From: Streptomyces sp. Ru62 | Lineage (GTDB): Bacteria; Actinomycetota; Actinomycetes; Streptomycetales; Streptomycetaceae | DNA length: 64,000 nt | Direction of reading: 5' to 3' | Assembly: GCF_002920615.1 (NCBI RefSeq) | Contig: NZ_PQSU01000015.1 | Location: forward strand, 171,046 to 235,045 | Part shown: in pieces, positions 55,856-64,000 of the stretch | Position numbering within the stretch: the stretch's first letter is position 1 | How the letters are laid out: every line of letters begins with the position of its first letter | Notes under the pieces: generated by a model | Told to the model about the DNA's origin: nothing | What the model saw: the letters and a program-made list of their open reading frames with translations, nothing else | The model's database searches: none | Translations under genes and position numbers: made by a program

Positions 55856-56185
55856 ATGTCCCAGTACCAGCTTCGTGTCTACACGCTGTGCAGCCCTGAG
55901 GCGCTCGTCGCCTACGAGAACATCTGGTCCAAGCACATCCCCGGCATGTCGAAGCACCGGATCACCACGCACGGCATCTGGACGGTACCCGCTGCTCCCG
56001 GCAGTGAGACGCCCCAGCTGTACGCCCTCGTCTCCTACCGGGACGGCGACGACGTGCAGGAGCGGCTGCTGGCGTATCTGGCCAGCCCGGAATTCCGCGC
56101 CGACATGGAGGGCTTCGACCTCAGCCAGATCGTCGGCGTCACCGATACCGCACTGACGCCCACCGCCGACTCACCCTTGCGCTGA
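55856..56185 (+). CDS. NIPSNAP-family protein
   Basis: A 109-residue ferredoxin-like-fold protein with the NIPSNAP pattern: YQLRVYTLCSPEALVAYENIW, HGIWTVPAAPGSETPQLYALVSY and FRADMEGFDLSQIVG. Such proteins are small alpha/beta-barrels of uncertain role in bacteria. It follows the ssgA-like gene on the same strand and may be cotranscribed. AGACAGAAAAGGA precedes its ATG. Confidence 0.85.
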   Translation: MSQYQLRVYTLCSPEALVAYENIWSKHIPGMSKHRITTHGIWTVPAAPGSETPQLYALVSYRDGDDVQERLLAYLASPEFRADMEGFDLSQIVGVTDTALTPTADSPLR

Positions 56186-56219
56186 GGGTTCTCGCGCGAC
56201 CGGATGCTTCGGCCATGGC

Positions 56220-56640
56220 GGCCGGCGTCCAACAGGTCTCATCACGGGAGCAGTTCCCTCGGCACCTGACATGAGGTGCGGCCGGTGCAGATGACGCGAG
56301 GGGGTGCGTTCGATGATCAGGAAAGCGTCGTCGTCGGTGAGTCGCCCTGCGGTGTATGCGAGCAGGTCGTGGTGAATGTGGTGCAGCAGCGCGTCGGGGC
56401 TTGAGGCGGGAAAGAAGGCGACCCGTTGGCGAGCGTGTAGAAGGCTCCGGCGGGTGAGCGGGCTTCGATCACGCCGTCGGTGTAGAGCAGCACCATGTCA
56501 CCAGGTTCCAAGGTGAACGGGTCGGTGCTGTCCTTCCTGACACAGAGGGCGCACAGGCCCAACGGAGGCCCGGGCCTGCGGGAGTGCAAGACGGTCACCT
56601 GGTCTCCACAGATCAGCAGGGCGGGGGATGGCCGCAGCTA
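56220..56640 (-). pseudogene. remnant of a SpoIIE/PP2C phosphatase C-terminus
   Basis: The middle frame gives VTVLHSRRPGPPLGL, LEPGDMVLLYTDGVIEARSP and GAFYTL, the last third of a PP2C/SpoIIE phosphatase. The continuation (FFPASSPDALLHHIHHDLL, LTDDDAFLI) is in another frame, and the upstream GHPP motif is in a third. No start or sensory part remains, so it is a decayed fragment. Confidence 0.7.
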
Positions 56641-56769
56641 AGCGTCTCGGCCTGCGGGCCCTGATCGGGGATGTCTAGCAGGGCAGCGGTGATGAAGTGC
56701 TCGTCGGCGTCGTGCACCGTTGCGGCGACCCGGCGCGGACCGCGGTGCTGTCGTGGCGACCGCGGTCGT

Positions 56770-57676
56770 CAGACCCAATTGCTCATGACCGGTGCCGCAC
56801 AAGTTGCCGGCGTTGCCGGTGGTGAGGTGAGGTAGTGACGTGGCGGACAGCTGCAGCGCGGAGTCGACGGTGGCGACCTGAGCGAGCACCGCGTCGATGG
56901 GTGTCCAGCAATAGTCGCAGCCATGCAGGAGACGCTCGGTGCCGAAGGTCGCGTCGAAGGCCGGGATCTGGCGCGGAAAGGGCGTGCCGGCCACGTCGTA
57001 CCAGAGGAGGCCGAGCTGCTGGACGGCGCTCGGCGCGTCGACGGCGCCTCCGCCGACGTGCGCGCGGAAGAGTTCCATCCGGTCGGCGAGCAGCGGCAGC
57101 ACACCTCCGCCGTGTGTCAAGATCCAGCTGATCCGCGGACGGCGGGCGAGGACTCCTTGCAGGAGCAGGTCGCTTATAGTGCGGGCGATGTCGAAGAGGA
57201 ACTCCAGCATCGGTCGTGGCCGGCCAAGAGCAAGCTCGTCGGCGTGGGGCGCTGAGGTGGGGTGAACGTGGACGACGGCGCTGCGGCGGTCGAGTTCCTC
57301 CCAGAGCGGCTCGAACCGGGGTCACCGAGGTAGTGGGCATGGTGGTTGGTTCCACCACCAATCCGCCCGCACCGACGACGTCGAGCGCGTGGGCGGCCTC
57401 TGCAAGCGAGCCCTCGACGTCCGGCAGGGGCAAGGAGGCGGAGAGACCGAACCGCTTCGGGTCCTCCCTGCGGACCCGGGCGCCGAACTAATCGACCTCA
57501 CTTGCGAGGGCGCGGGCCTTCTTGTGGTCCCCGAAGTGCACGCCAGGCGAGGAGATCGACAGGTAGGACCTGTCGATCCCTGGGCACGGCATCATGCCGA
57601 GATGATCTGCGACGCTCCACGCGGGCCAGCCGGGCATCCCGTCGGGATGCTTGATACCGTCGGCACTTCCTGCCCC
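56770..57676 (-). pseudogene. amidohydrolase_2 (ACMSD/gamma-resorcylate decarboxylase-like) pseudogene
   Basis: Protein segments in order on the minus strand: HPDGMPGWPAWS, PGVHFGDHKKARALASEVD, a stop codon, then RRDPKRFGLSASLPLPDVEG, a frameshift, NHHAHYLGDP, a second frameshift, then FEPLWEELDRRSAVVHVHPT, MLEFLFDIARTISDLLLQG, SWILTHGGGVLPLLADRMEL and RLLHGCDYCWTPID. These are consecutive blocks of a metal-dependent decarboxylase/hydrolase of about 300 residues. One nonsense codon and at least two frameshifts make it non-functional; the N-terminal HxH is missing at the junction with the MFS gene. Confidence 0.8.
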
Positions 57677-59185
57677 CTACATGTGCACGACAGGTGCGGC
57701 GTTCTCGCCCTGCTGGGGCACACCCCGGCGGTAGAGCAGGGCTGTGACGACCAGGCCGGTGACGAAGACGGCCGCCGACCACCAGTAGGCCGTGGAATAG
57801 CCCGCGAGGCCGGCCTGCGCCAGGACGCCGGGATCCTTGCGGTTGCGGCCGGCGAGGTAGCCGGTGGCTGCGTCGGATGCCATCGTGCTGAGCAGGGCGA
57901 TACCGATGGACCCACCCACCTGCTGGACGGTGTTGACGGCGGCGGACGCGACTCCGGCGTCGGCCGCTTCCACACCGGAGGTGGCCAGGCTCATCGCGGG
58001 CGCGATGACCGTGCCCAGCCCGATGCCGACGAGCACCAGCTGGGGCAGTACCTGCGCCACGTATCCGCTGTTCAGGTCCAGCTTGGTCATCCAGATCAGC
58101 CCGGCGGCCGCAATGGCCATGCCCAGCGGGACCACCGGCTTCGGTCCTATGCGCCGCACCAGGACGTTGTTGGCCACGGCGGAGGCGGACGACGAGGCCA
58201 CGATCATGGGCAGGAAGGCGAAGCCCGTCTTCAGGGCGCTGTAACCGAGGCTCTGCTGCAGGTAGTAGGTCAGGAACAGGAACACGCCGAACATGCCCGC
58301 GCCGCTGACGAAGAGGGCTGCGAAGGAGGCGCCGCGGTTGCGGTCCAGCAAGACCCGCAGCGGCAGCAGCGGATACGCCGCCCTGGTCTGCCACCACACG
58401 AAGACGGCCACCAGTACGGCACCGACCGCCAGCATGCCCCAGGTCGCCGGCGAACCCCAGCCGTGCGTCTCGGCGTTCGAGAATCCGTAGACCAGGCAGA
58501 ACAGCCCTATGGTAACCAGCACGGTGCCGGGGACATCGAGCTTCGAGGACGTATCGCGCGGGGTGCGGTGCAGCAGGGCTACACCGCCGACGAACGCCAA
58601 CCCCGCGAAGATCACGTTGACGTACATGGTCCAGCGCCAGTCCAGGTACTGGGTCAGCACGCCGCCGAGGATCAGGCCGATGGCTCCGCCTGCACCGGCG
58701 ATCGAGCCCGCGACGGTGAATGCCTTCGCCCGCTCGCGCGGCTCGGTGAAGGTGGTCATCAGGAGCGACAGGGCGGACGGGGCCAGCAGTGCGGCGAACA
58801 GGCCCTGGACGGCGCGCGCGATGACGAGCATGAGGAAACCGTTCGCCGCGCCTGCGACCATGGAAGCGGTCGCGAAGCCGGCCAGCCCCACCAGGAATGT
58901 GACCTTCTGCCCGACCAGGTCCGCGACCCGGCCGCCGAGCAACAGCAGGCTGCCGAAGGCCAGCGCATAGGCGGTGACCACCCACTGCCGGTCGGCGTCC
59001 GAGAAGCCCAGGTCGTGCTGGGCGGACGGCAGGGCGATGTTCACGATGGTGCCGTCGAGGACACCTATCAGCATCGACAGGGAAATGACCAACAGAATCC
59101 ACCAGCGGCGCTGGTGCGACAGGTCGGGCACATTCTCAGCTGTGGTCTCGGCGCCGCAAGCAGCGACCGTGGCGTTCTGGGACAT
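57677..59185 (-). CDS. MFS exporter, DHA2 (EmrB/QacA) family
   Basis: A 502-residue permease with about 14 membrane helices. Motif LDGTIVNIALPSAQHDLGFS of the DHA2 family in helix 1, GGRVADLVGQK (motif A) and a C-terminal QVGGSIGIALLSTM helix support drug/proton antiport. It lies between an amidohydrolase pseudogene and a TetR gene. A pathway product or toxic aromatic may be exported; the substrate is unknown. The 286-bp upstream gap to the TetR stop holds no visible gene. Confidence 0.93.
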   Translation of the reverse strand: MSQNATVAACGAETTAENVPDLSHQRRWWILLVISLSMLIGVLDGTIVNIALPSAQHDLGFSDADRQWVVTAYALAFGSLLLLGGRVADLVGQKVTFLVGLAGFATASMVAGAANGFLMLVIARAVQGLFAALLAPSALSLLMTTFTEPRERAKAFTVAGSIAGAGGAIGLILGGVLTQYLDWRWTMYVNVIFAGLAFVGGVALLHRTPRDTSSKLDVPGTVLVTIGLFCLVYGFSNAETHGWGSPATWGMLAVGAVLVAVFVWWQTRAAYPLLPLRVLLDRNRGASFAALFVSGAGMFGVFLFLTYYLQQSLGYSALKTGFAFLPMIVASSSASAVANNVLVRRIGPKPVVPLGMAIAAAGLIWMTKLDLNSGYVAQVLPQLVLVGIGLGTVIAPAMSLATSGVEAADAGVASAAVNTVQQVGGSIGIALLSTMASDAATGYLAGRNRKDPGVLAQAGLAGYSTAYWWSAAVFVTGLVVTALLYRRGVPQQGENAAPVVHM

Positions 59186-59471
59186 GGGGGCAGCCCTCCG
59201 AACAGCGGATGGGGGACGGAGGAAGAGAGAAAAGAACGGCCGACGGTCTCCCCCTTCAGGAGAGAGACCAGGAACAAGCCGACGACCACGGCCATTTCAC
59301 GGTGCAGCGCCGGCATACGGCTGCCGTGTAGAGGCTCGATATGGAACCACCCCGCCGGGCGGTCTCACCCGATGTGACGGGGGGGCTCCCGTGTGTCGCA
59401 GCCTGAGATCGCCCGACCGCGGGCGCGCCTCAGGCGGCAGTGCCTGGGCGCAGCGCCTCAGGATGACTGGC

Positions 59472-60173
59472 TCAGAGGTCGGCGCCCCGGCCGTCCGGAT
59501 CGCCGGCGAGCCGGCTTTCCAGGCCCGTGATCAGCGTGTCCATCACGAGGCGGAACATGTGGTCCTGGTCAGGGCCTTCAGGGGCCGCACTCGTAGAGCC
59601 AGGGTGTGCGTCCGCGGCCCCGTCTTCGTCGGCTTCAGGGCCGTGGGGCTTGAGGGTCGACCACTGGCGGAGAGCGCCGTTGAGTTCGGCGGCGAGGACA
59701 CCGACGACGACGGCGGCGATCAGCGCGGCGATCTCCGGGGCCTTCGACCGCGGTACCCCGGCGGCCGCCACGATCGCGGTGAGCGCGGTCCAGAACGGGT
59801 CGTCGGGCTGGATGAAGTCCGGCTGGTGGCTGAACGAGTAGGCCATCAGCTTGGGGTGACGGTGCGCCAGGGTCCGGAAGTCCGTTGCGAGCAGGCGGAT
59901 CCGCTCCTGCCAGGGCGCGTCCTCCAGTGTCACGGTGCGGAACTGGGCGCCGACCATTCTCGTCACGCCACGCAGCACGGCTTCCTTGTTCGGCACGTGG
60001 TGGTACAGCGACATCGGGTTCGCGTCGAGCTCGGTGGCGAGTTTGCGCATGGTGAGCGCCTCGACCCCGTCCTCGTCGATGAGCCGCAGGGCGGCGGCGT
60101 AGATCCCGGCCTCGGTCAGAGGCACGTCTCTCTTCCTCGTTCCCCGCGGGGGGCGTCTCACCTTATTTTCCAT
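59472..60173 (-). CDS. TetR-family repressor adjacent to CYP102
   Basis: A 233-residue TetR protein. HTH residues ~20-60 (GIYAAALRLIDEDGVEALTMRKLATELDANPMSLYHHV: key helix MRKLATELDA and LYHHVPNKE). The C-terminal domain resembles TetR_C. It is divergent from the CYP102 gene, an arrangement like Bm3R1 and P450 BM3 in Bacillus, where fatty-acid-like ligands relieve repression. One palindrome overlaps its own start codon, indicating autorepression. ATG at 60173. Confidence 0.9.
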   Translation of the reverse strand: MENKVRRPPRGTRKRDVPLTEAGIYAAALRLIDEDGVEALTMRKLATELDANPMSLYHHVPNKEAVLRGVTRMVGAQFRTVTLEDAPWQERIRLLATDFRTLAHRHPKLMAYSFSHQPDFIQPDDPFWTALTAIVAAAGVPRSKAPEIAALIAAVVVGVLAAELNGALRQWSTLKPHGPEADEDGAADAHPGSTSAAPEGPDQDHMFRLVMDTLITGLESRLAGDPDGRGADL

Positions 60174-60309
60174 ACCTCGTACGGTATCAGTTTCGTACGC
60201 CGTATGGAAATGACCTGAATCACAGCGCCCGCTAGGGCGGCCGGGCTTGCTTCACATTTCCATACGCCGTACGGTACTAATTCCGTACGGCGTATGTTTC
60301 CGTACGGCG
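60170..60309. promoter_or_regulatory. four TetR operators between the repressor and CYP102 genes
   Basis: CCATACCTCGTACGG (60170-60184, overlapping the repressor start), TCGTACGCCGTATGG (60193-60207), CCATACGCCGTACGG (60260-60274) and CCGTACGGCGTATGT (60283-60297), plus a half-site CCGTACGGCG (60300-60309). They form two pairs with centres 23 bp apart in each pair, one pair per divergent gene. Consensus CCRTACGNCGTAYGG. Confidence 0.75.
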
Positions 60310-60368
60310 CCACAGCATCGACCTGCGCAGCGCGCCCTTGCCCACCCCTCCACGCAGAGGAGCAAGAC

Positions 60369-63300
60369 ATGACCACGCACTCCGCGAACGACCTTCGCCC
60401 CATCCGGTCCCCGCGGGGGACCCCCCTCCTCGGCAACACGCCGCAGATCCCCGACACCAATCCGGTGGAGTACTTCGGTGAGCTGTCCAAGCAGTTCCCC
60501 GAGGGCATCTATGGCATGGACATCGCCGGCATCGAGCAGGTCTTCGTCTACGACCCGGACCTGGTGGCCGAGGTCTGCGACGAGACGCGGTTCTTCAAGC
60601 AGATCGACAAGACGCCGCTGAGCCATGTGCGGGACTACACGGGGGCGGGCCTGTTCACGGCCCACCAGCACGAAGAGGAATGGGCCATGGCCCACCGGAT
60701 CCTGCTGCCGGCCTTCAGCCAGCGGGCCATGAAGACCTACTTCGGGCAGATGCTGGAGATCGCCCAGAACCTCGTCGGCAAGTGGGAGCGCCGGGAGGGT
60801 CAGCCGGTCAACATCACCGACGACTACACCCGGCTCACCCTGGACACCATCGCCCTGTCCGGCTTCGGCTACCGGTTCAAGTCCTTCGACAAGGAGGAAC
60901 TGCACCCCTTCCTCAACTCGCTGCTGGAGGCGCTGATCGAGTCGATGCGGCGCTCCCAGGAGCTGCCGATGATGACCAAGCTCCGCAAGGCGGACGACAG
61001 GAAGTACCGCCAGAACATCCAGCTGATGCGCGACCTGGTCGAGAGCGTGATCAAGGAGCGCCGCGAGGGGAAGGGCACCGGCGAGGAGGACCTGCTCGGC
61101 CTGATGCTGGAGGCCACCGACCCGGAGACCGGCAAGCTCCTGGCGGACGACAACGTCCGCGACCAGGTGGTGACCTTCCTGATCGCCGGTCACGAGACCA
61201 CCAGTGGCCTGCTGTCGTTCGCCACATACTCGCTGATGCGCAACCCGCACGTGCTGGCGCAGGCGTACGCCGAGGTCGACCGCCTGCTGCCCGGTGACAC
61301 GGTCCCGGACTACGACACGATCATGCAGCTCGACGTGATCCCGCGGATCCTGGAGGAGACCCTGCGCCTGTGGGCTCCGATCCCGCTGATCGCCAAGGCG
61401 CCCATCGACGACACCGTCATCGGCGACCGGTACGAGCTGAAGAAGGGAACCAGGGCCAACATCCTCATGGGCGCGCTGCACTCCCACCCCAAGGCGTGGG
61501 ACCGGCCGGAGGAGTTCGACATCGACCGGTGGCTGCCGGAGAACCGCGCCCAGCAGCACCCGCACGCCTACAAGCCGTTCGGCAACGGTGTGCGTGCCTG
61601 CATCGGCCGGCAGTTCGCGCTCACCGAGGCCCGCCTGGCCCTGGCGCTCGTGCTGCAGAAGTTCAGGTTCTCCGACACCACCGACTACAAGATGGACGTC
61701 CGCGAGGCGCTGACGCGCAAGCCCGGCGACTTTCAGTTGGTCGTCCGCAAGCGTCAGGACCACCAGCGGACCGACTTCGGCGCCGCCGACCTGCAGACCG
61801 GCGACACGCAGGCGCAGGCAGCGGTCAGCGGTGTCGGGGTGAACCTGACCGTCGCCTACGGCTCCAGCCTCGGCTCGTGCGAGGACCTGGCGCGCACCAT
61901 CGCCGACCGCGGCGAGCGCTCCGGCTTCGGCACAACGCTGGTGAGCCTGGACGAGCTGGGTGACAACCTGCCCTCCGAGGGCCTGCTCGCCGTCGTCGCC
62001 GCCAGCTACAACGGCAAGGCTCCCGACAACGCCCAGCGCTTCGACGACCTGCTCGCCGCCGGGCTGCCCGAGGGCTCGCTGTCGAATGTGCGGTACGCGC
62101 TGCTGGGCGCCGGCAACACCCAATGGGTGGCCACCTACCAGGCATTCCCCAAGCGGATCGAGGAAGGTCTGCTGGCCGCCGGCGCCACCCCGGTCGTCGA
62201 GCGCGGCATCGCGGACGCCGCCGGTGACTTCGACGGCATGGCCACGCGGTGGATGGGCAACCTGTGGGCCACCCTTGCCGAGGAGTACGCCGCCGACACC
62301 TCCCAGGCAAGCGGCCCCCGTTACCAGGTCCAGCTGCTCACCGAGTCCGACATACGTCCCGCCATCGTCTCCGAGCAGGCGTACCCGCTCACCGTGGTGA
62401 CCAACGACGAGCTCGTGGCCGACGCGACCGGACTGTGGGACTTCAGCATCGAGCCGCCGCGCCCGTCCGCGAAGTCCATCACCTTCGAGCTGCCCGAGGG
62501 CGTCACCTACGACACCGGCAACCACCTGGCCGTCTTCGCCAAGAACGAACTCGCCCTGGTGGAGCGTGCGCTGAGGCGCCTCGGCGTCGACTACGACCAG
62601 GTGCTCCGGCTCGACCAGCCGGCCGGTGGCCGCACCCACCTGCCGGTAGGGACTCCGGTCACCGCCGGCATCCTGCTCACCGAGTTCCTGGAGCTGCAGG
62701 ACGTGGCCACCCGGTCCCAGATCCAGACGCTGGCCGAGTACACCGAGTGCCCGTGGACCCGGCCGCAGCTCCAGGCGTACACCGCTGACACGGAGGAGGC
62801 CGAGGAGCGCTACAGCAAGGAAATCCTCGGCAAGCGGCTCTCGGTGCTGGGCCTGCTGGAGCGCTTCCCCGCGGTCGAGCTGCCGCTGGCGGTGTTCCTG
62901 GAGATGACGGGCCCGATCCGCCCGCGCTTCTACTCCATCTCCTCCGCCCCGTCGGCCAACCCGCGCCATGTGCGCCTGACCGTCGGCCTGCTGGAGGGCC
63001 CGGCCCTGTCCGGCGACGGCCAGTACCGCGGCACCTGCTCCGCCTACATCGCGGGCCTGGAGCCCGGGGACGTCGTCTACGGCTACGTCCGCGTGCCCTC
63101 CCCGACGTTCGCCCCGCCGGCCGACCCCGCCACGCCGCTGATCCTCATCGGACCGGGCACCGGCATCGCTCCACTGCGCGGCTTCCTGGAGGAGCGGGCG
63201 ACACAGCACGCGAACGGCACCCAGGTCGGCCTGTCCCAGGTGTTCGTCGGCTGCCGCCACCCGGAGCACGACTACTTCTACAAGCAGGAGATGCAGGACT

Positions 63301-63590
63301 GGCAGCAGGCCGGGATCGCCCAGGTGCACACCGCCTATTCCGCGGTGACCGGCCACCCGGCCCGGTTCGTGCAGAACGCCATCGCGAACGCCGCCGACAC
63401 GGTGTGGCAGGCCATCGAGGACGGCGCGTACATCTACGTCTGCGGTGACGGCCGCCGCATGGCCCCCGCCGTCCGCGAGGCACTCGCCGCCATCCACCGT
63501 CAGAAGACCGGCAGCGACGACGAGACCGCCCAGCAGTGGCTCGCCCAGCTCGAAGCGGACGAGCGCTACCAGCAGGACGTCTTCGCCTGA
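60369..63590 (+). CDS. self-sufficient cytochrome P450:NADPH reductase (CYP102/BM3-type)
   Basis: A 1073-residue natural fusion. The P450 domain (1-~470) has I-helix AGHETTSG, heme loop FGNGVRACIG (Cys411) and F96 in GLFT (BM3 Phe87). The flavodoxin domain (~490-640) has the FMN loop YGSSLGSCEDLA and aromatic shields ASYNG/NTQWVATYQ. The FAD/NADPH domain (~670-1073) has RFYSISSAP, GTCSAYIAG, IGPGTGIAPLRGF and CGDGRRM. Such enzymes hydroxylate fatty acids near the omega end without separate partners. The BM3 Arg47/Tyr51 pair is Ile55/Phe59 here, so carboxylate anchoring may differ. AGAGGAG lies before ATG. Confidence 0.96.
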   Translation: MTTHSANDLRPIRSPRGTPLLGNTPQIPDTNPVEYFGELSKQFPEGIYGMDIAGIEQVFVYDPDLVAEVCDETRFFKQIDKTPLSHVRDYTGAGLFTAHQHEEEWAMAHRILLPAFSQRAMKTYFGQMLEIAQNLVGKWERREGQPVNITDDYTRLTLDTIALSGFGYRFKSFDKEELHPFLNSLLEALIESMRRSQELPMMTKLRKADDRKYRQNIQLMRDLVESVIKERREGKGTGEEDLLGLMLEATDPETGKLLADDNVRDQVVTFLIAGHETTSGLLSFATYSLMRNPHVLAQAYAEVDRLLPGDTVPDYDTIMQLDVIPRILEETLRLWAPIPLIAKAPIDDTVIGDRYELKKGTRANILMGALHSHPKAWDRPEEFDIDRWLPENRAQQHPHAYKPFGNGVRACIGRQFALTEARLALALVLQKFRFSDTTDYKMDVREALTRKPGDFQLVVRKRQDHQRTDFGAADLQTGDTQAQAAVSGVGVNLTVAYGSSLGSCEDLARTIADRGERSGFGTTLVSLDELGDNLPSEGLLAVVAASYNGKAPDNAQRFDDLLAAGLPEGSLSNVRYALLGAGNTQWVATYQAFPKRIEEGLLAAGATPVVERGIADAAGDFDGMATRWMGNLWATLAEEYAADTSQASGPRYQVQLLTESDIRPAIVSEQAYPLTVVTNDELVADATGLWDFSIEPPRPSAKSITFELPEGVTYDTGNHLAVFAKNELALVERALRRLGVDYDQVLRLDQPAGGRTHLPVGTPVTAGILLTEFLELQDVATRSQIQTLAEYTECPWTRPQLQAYTADTEEAEERYSKEILGKRLSVLGLLERFPAVELPLAVFLEMTGPIRPRFYSISSAPSANPRHVRLTVGLLEGPALSGDGQYRGTCSAYIAGLEPGDVVYGYVRVPSPTFAPPADPATPLILIGPGTGIAPLRGFLEERATQHANGTQVGLSQVFVGCRHPEHDYFYKQEMQDWQQAGIAQVHTAYSAVTGHPARFVQNAIANAADTVWQAIEDGAYIYVCGDGRRMAPAVREALAAIHRQKTGSDDETAQQWLAQLEADERYQQDVFA

Positions 63591-63752
63591 CCGTCGCACG
63601 CCGTCAAGGCGCGCTGTCCCCCAGCCGCCGGGAGGCGTGCGGCACCCCCCGCTGCCGGCCGTACGCCTCCCGGCTACCCAAGCCCCCAGACACCACACAG
63701 CACCCACTGGCCCGAACCACCGGGCGGTGCCTCTCACAGAAAGCAGATCACC

Positions 63753-64000
63753 ATGGACACCATGCTCGCCGGACGCTTCCACCTGGACAGCAAGAAGTTC
63801 GCCGTGGAAGAGGTCCCGATCCCCGTGCCGGGCCCGGGCGAGGTCCTCATCGAGGTCAAGGCCGCCGGCGTCTGCCTCTCCGACGTCCACCTCCTCGACG
63901 GCTCCCTCGTCCCGCTGTTCGCCACCTCCGACACGGTCACCGTCGGCCACGAGGTCTCCGGTGTGATCCACACACTCGGCCCCGACCTCAGGCGCGGCCT
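63753..64000 (+). CDS. zinc-dependent alcohol dehydrogenase, cut by the window end
   Basis: The first 82 residues of an MDR alcohol dehydrogenase: VPIPVPGPGEVLIEVKAAGVCLSDVHLLDG has the catalytic-zinc Cys in GVCLSDVH, and TVGHEVSGVI has the His/Glu ligand motif GHE. It oxidises alcohols to aldehydes or the reverse with NAD(P). It follows the CYP102 gene by 162 bp in the same direction, and could process hydroxylated products. The rest lies beyond 64000. Confidence 0.85.
   Translation, partial: MDTMLAGRFHLDSKKFAVEEVPIPVPGPGEVLIEVKAAGVCLSDVHLLDGSLVPLFATSDTVTVGHEVSGVIHTLGPDLRRG

Noticed and set aside
60252..63971. Very long minus-strand frame opposite CYP102
   Set aside because: It is the antisense shadow of a strongly biased coding sequence, with His/Arg/Val/Gly-rich low-complexity translation and no domain.

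Overview
The window is high-GC actinobacterial DNA, almost certainly from a Streptomyces chromosome. The evidence is near-universal G/C in third codon positions, a SARP regulator with a rare TTA (bldA-type) codon, an SsgA-like sporulation protein, AccE/AccB carboxylase subunits, F420-dependent oxidoreductases and an IS110-family insertion sequence. No rRNA, tRNA or CRISPR array was seen.

Region 1 (1 to about 18500) is an aromatic (type II) polyketide cluster that probably continues past the left edge. It holds a SARP activator, an adenosine kinase, an acetyl-CoA carboxylase pair with a small companion protein, an aldo-keto reductase and the KSalpha/KSbeta/ACP trio. A long leftward tailoring series encodes O-methyltransferase 2, a P450 fused to an SCP2 lipid-binding domain, a Dabb-fold protein, an FrsA-like hydrolase, a DoxX-like protein, a cupin, O-methyltransferase 1 and a luciferase-like oxidoreductase. 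An amidohydrolase lies just ahead of the ketosynthase. No conventional SRPBCC aromatase/cyclase, ketoreductase, malonyltransferase or PPTase is present in the window. Heptamer repeats spaced about 11 bp apart, typical of SARP operators, sit before KSalpha, before the cupin, before O-methyltransferase 2 and (less perfectly) before the carboxylase unit. This suggests one SARP-controlled regulon.

Region 2 (18.8-45.8 kb) looks like conserved chromosome. It contains a lipoate ligase and a DUF3558-like secreted protein, then a complete-looking reductive pyrimidine/hydantoin module: NCS1 transporter, F420-type oxidoreductase, dihydropyrimidinase, two beta-ureidopropionase paralogues, PucR regulator and class III aminotransferase. 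After that come a frame-disrupted conserved gene, an XRE regulator beside a ClpC-like chaperone, gamma-glutamyltransferase, an S15-type hydrolase and a polar amino-acid ABC transporter whose ATPase gene is frameshifted. Exonuclease III, an MBL hydrolase and a PcaD-PcaC fusion complete it.

Region 3 (45.8-64 kb) is accessory in character. An IS110 element with a structured non-coding end (candidate bridge RNA) borders gene debris and a PAS/GAF/PP2C/HATPase phosphatase. A TetR gene faces a three-component P450 system, followed by a secreted Trp/Asp/Tyr-rich protein, SsgA-like and NIPSNAP proteins, two decayed pseudogenes and an MFS exporter. A TetR repressor is divergent from a self-sufficient CYP102 (BM3-type) P450 and a truncated alcohol dehydrogenase gene. 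Near-identical 15-bp palindromes lie both between that TetR and CYP102 and upstream of the secreted protein 6 kb away, so these genes are probably co-regulated.
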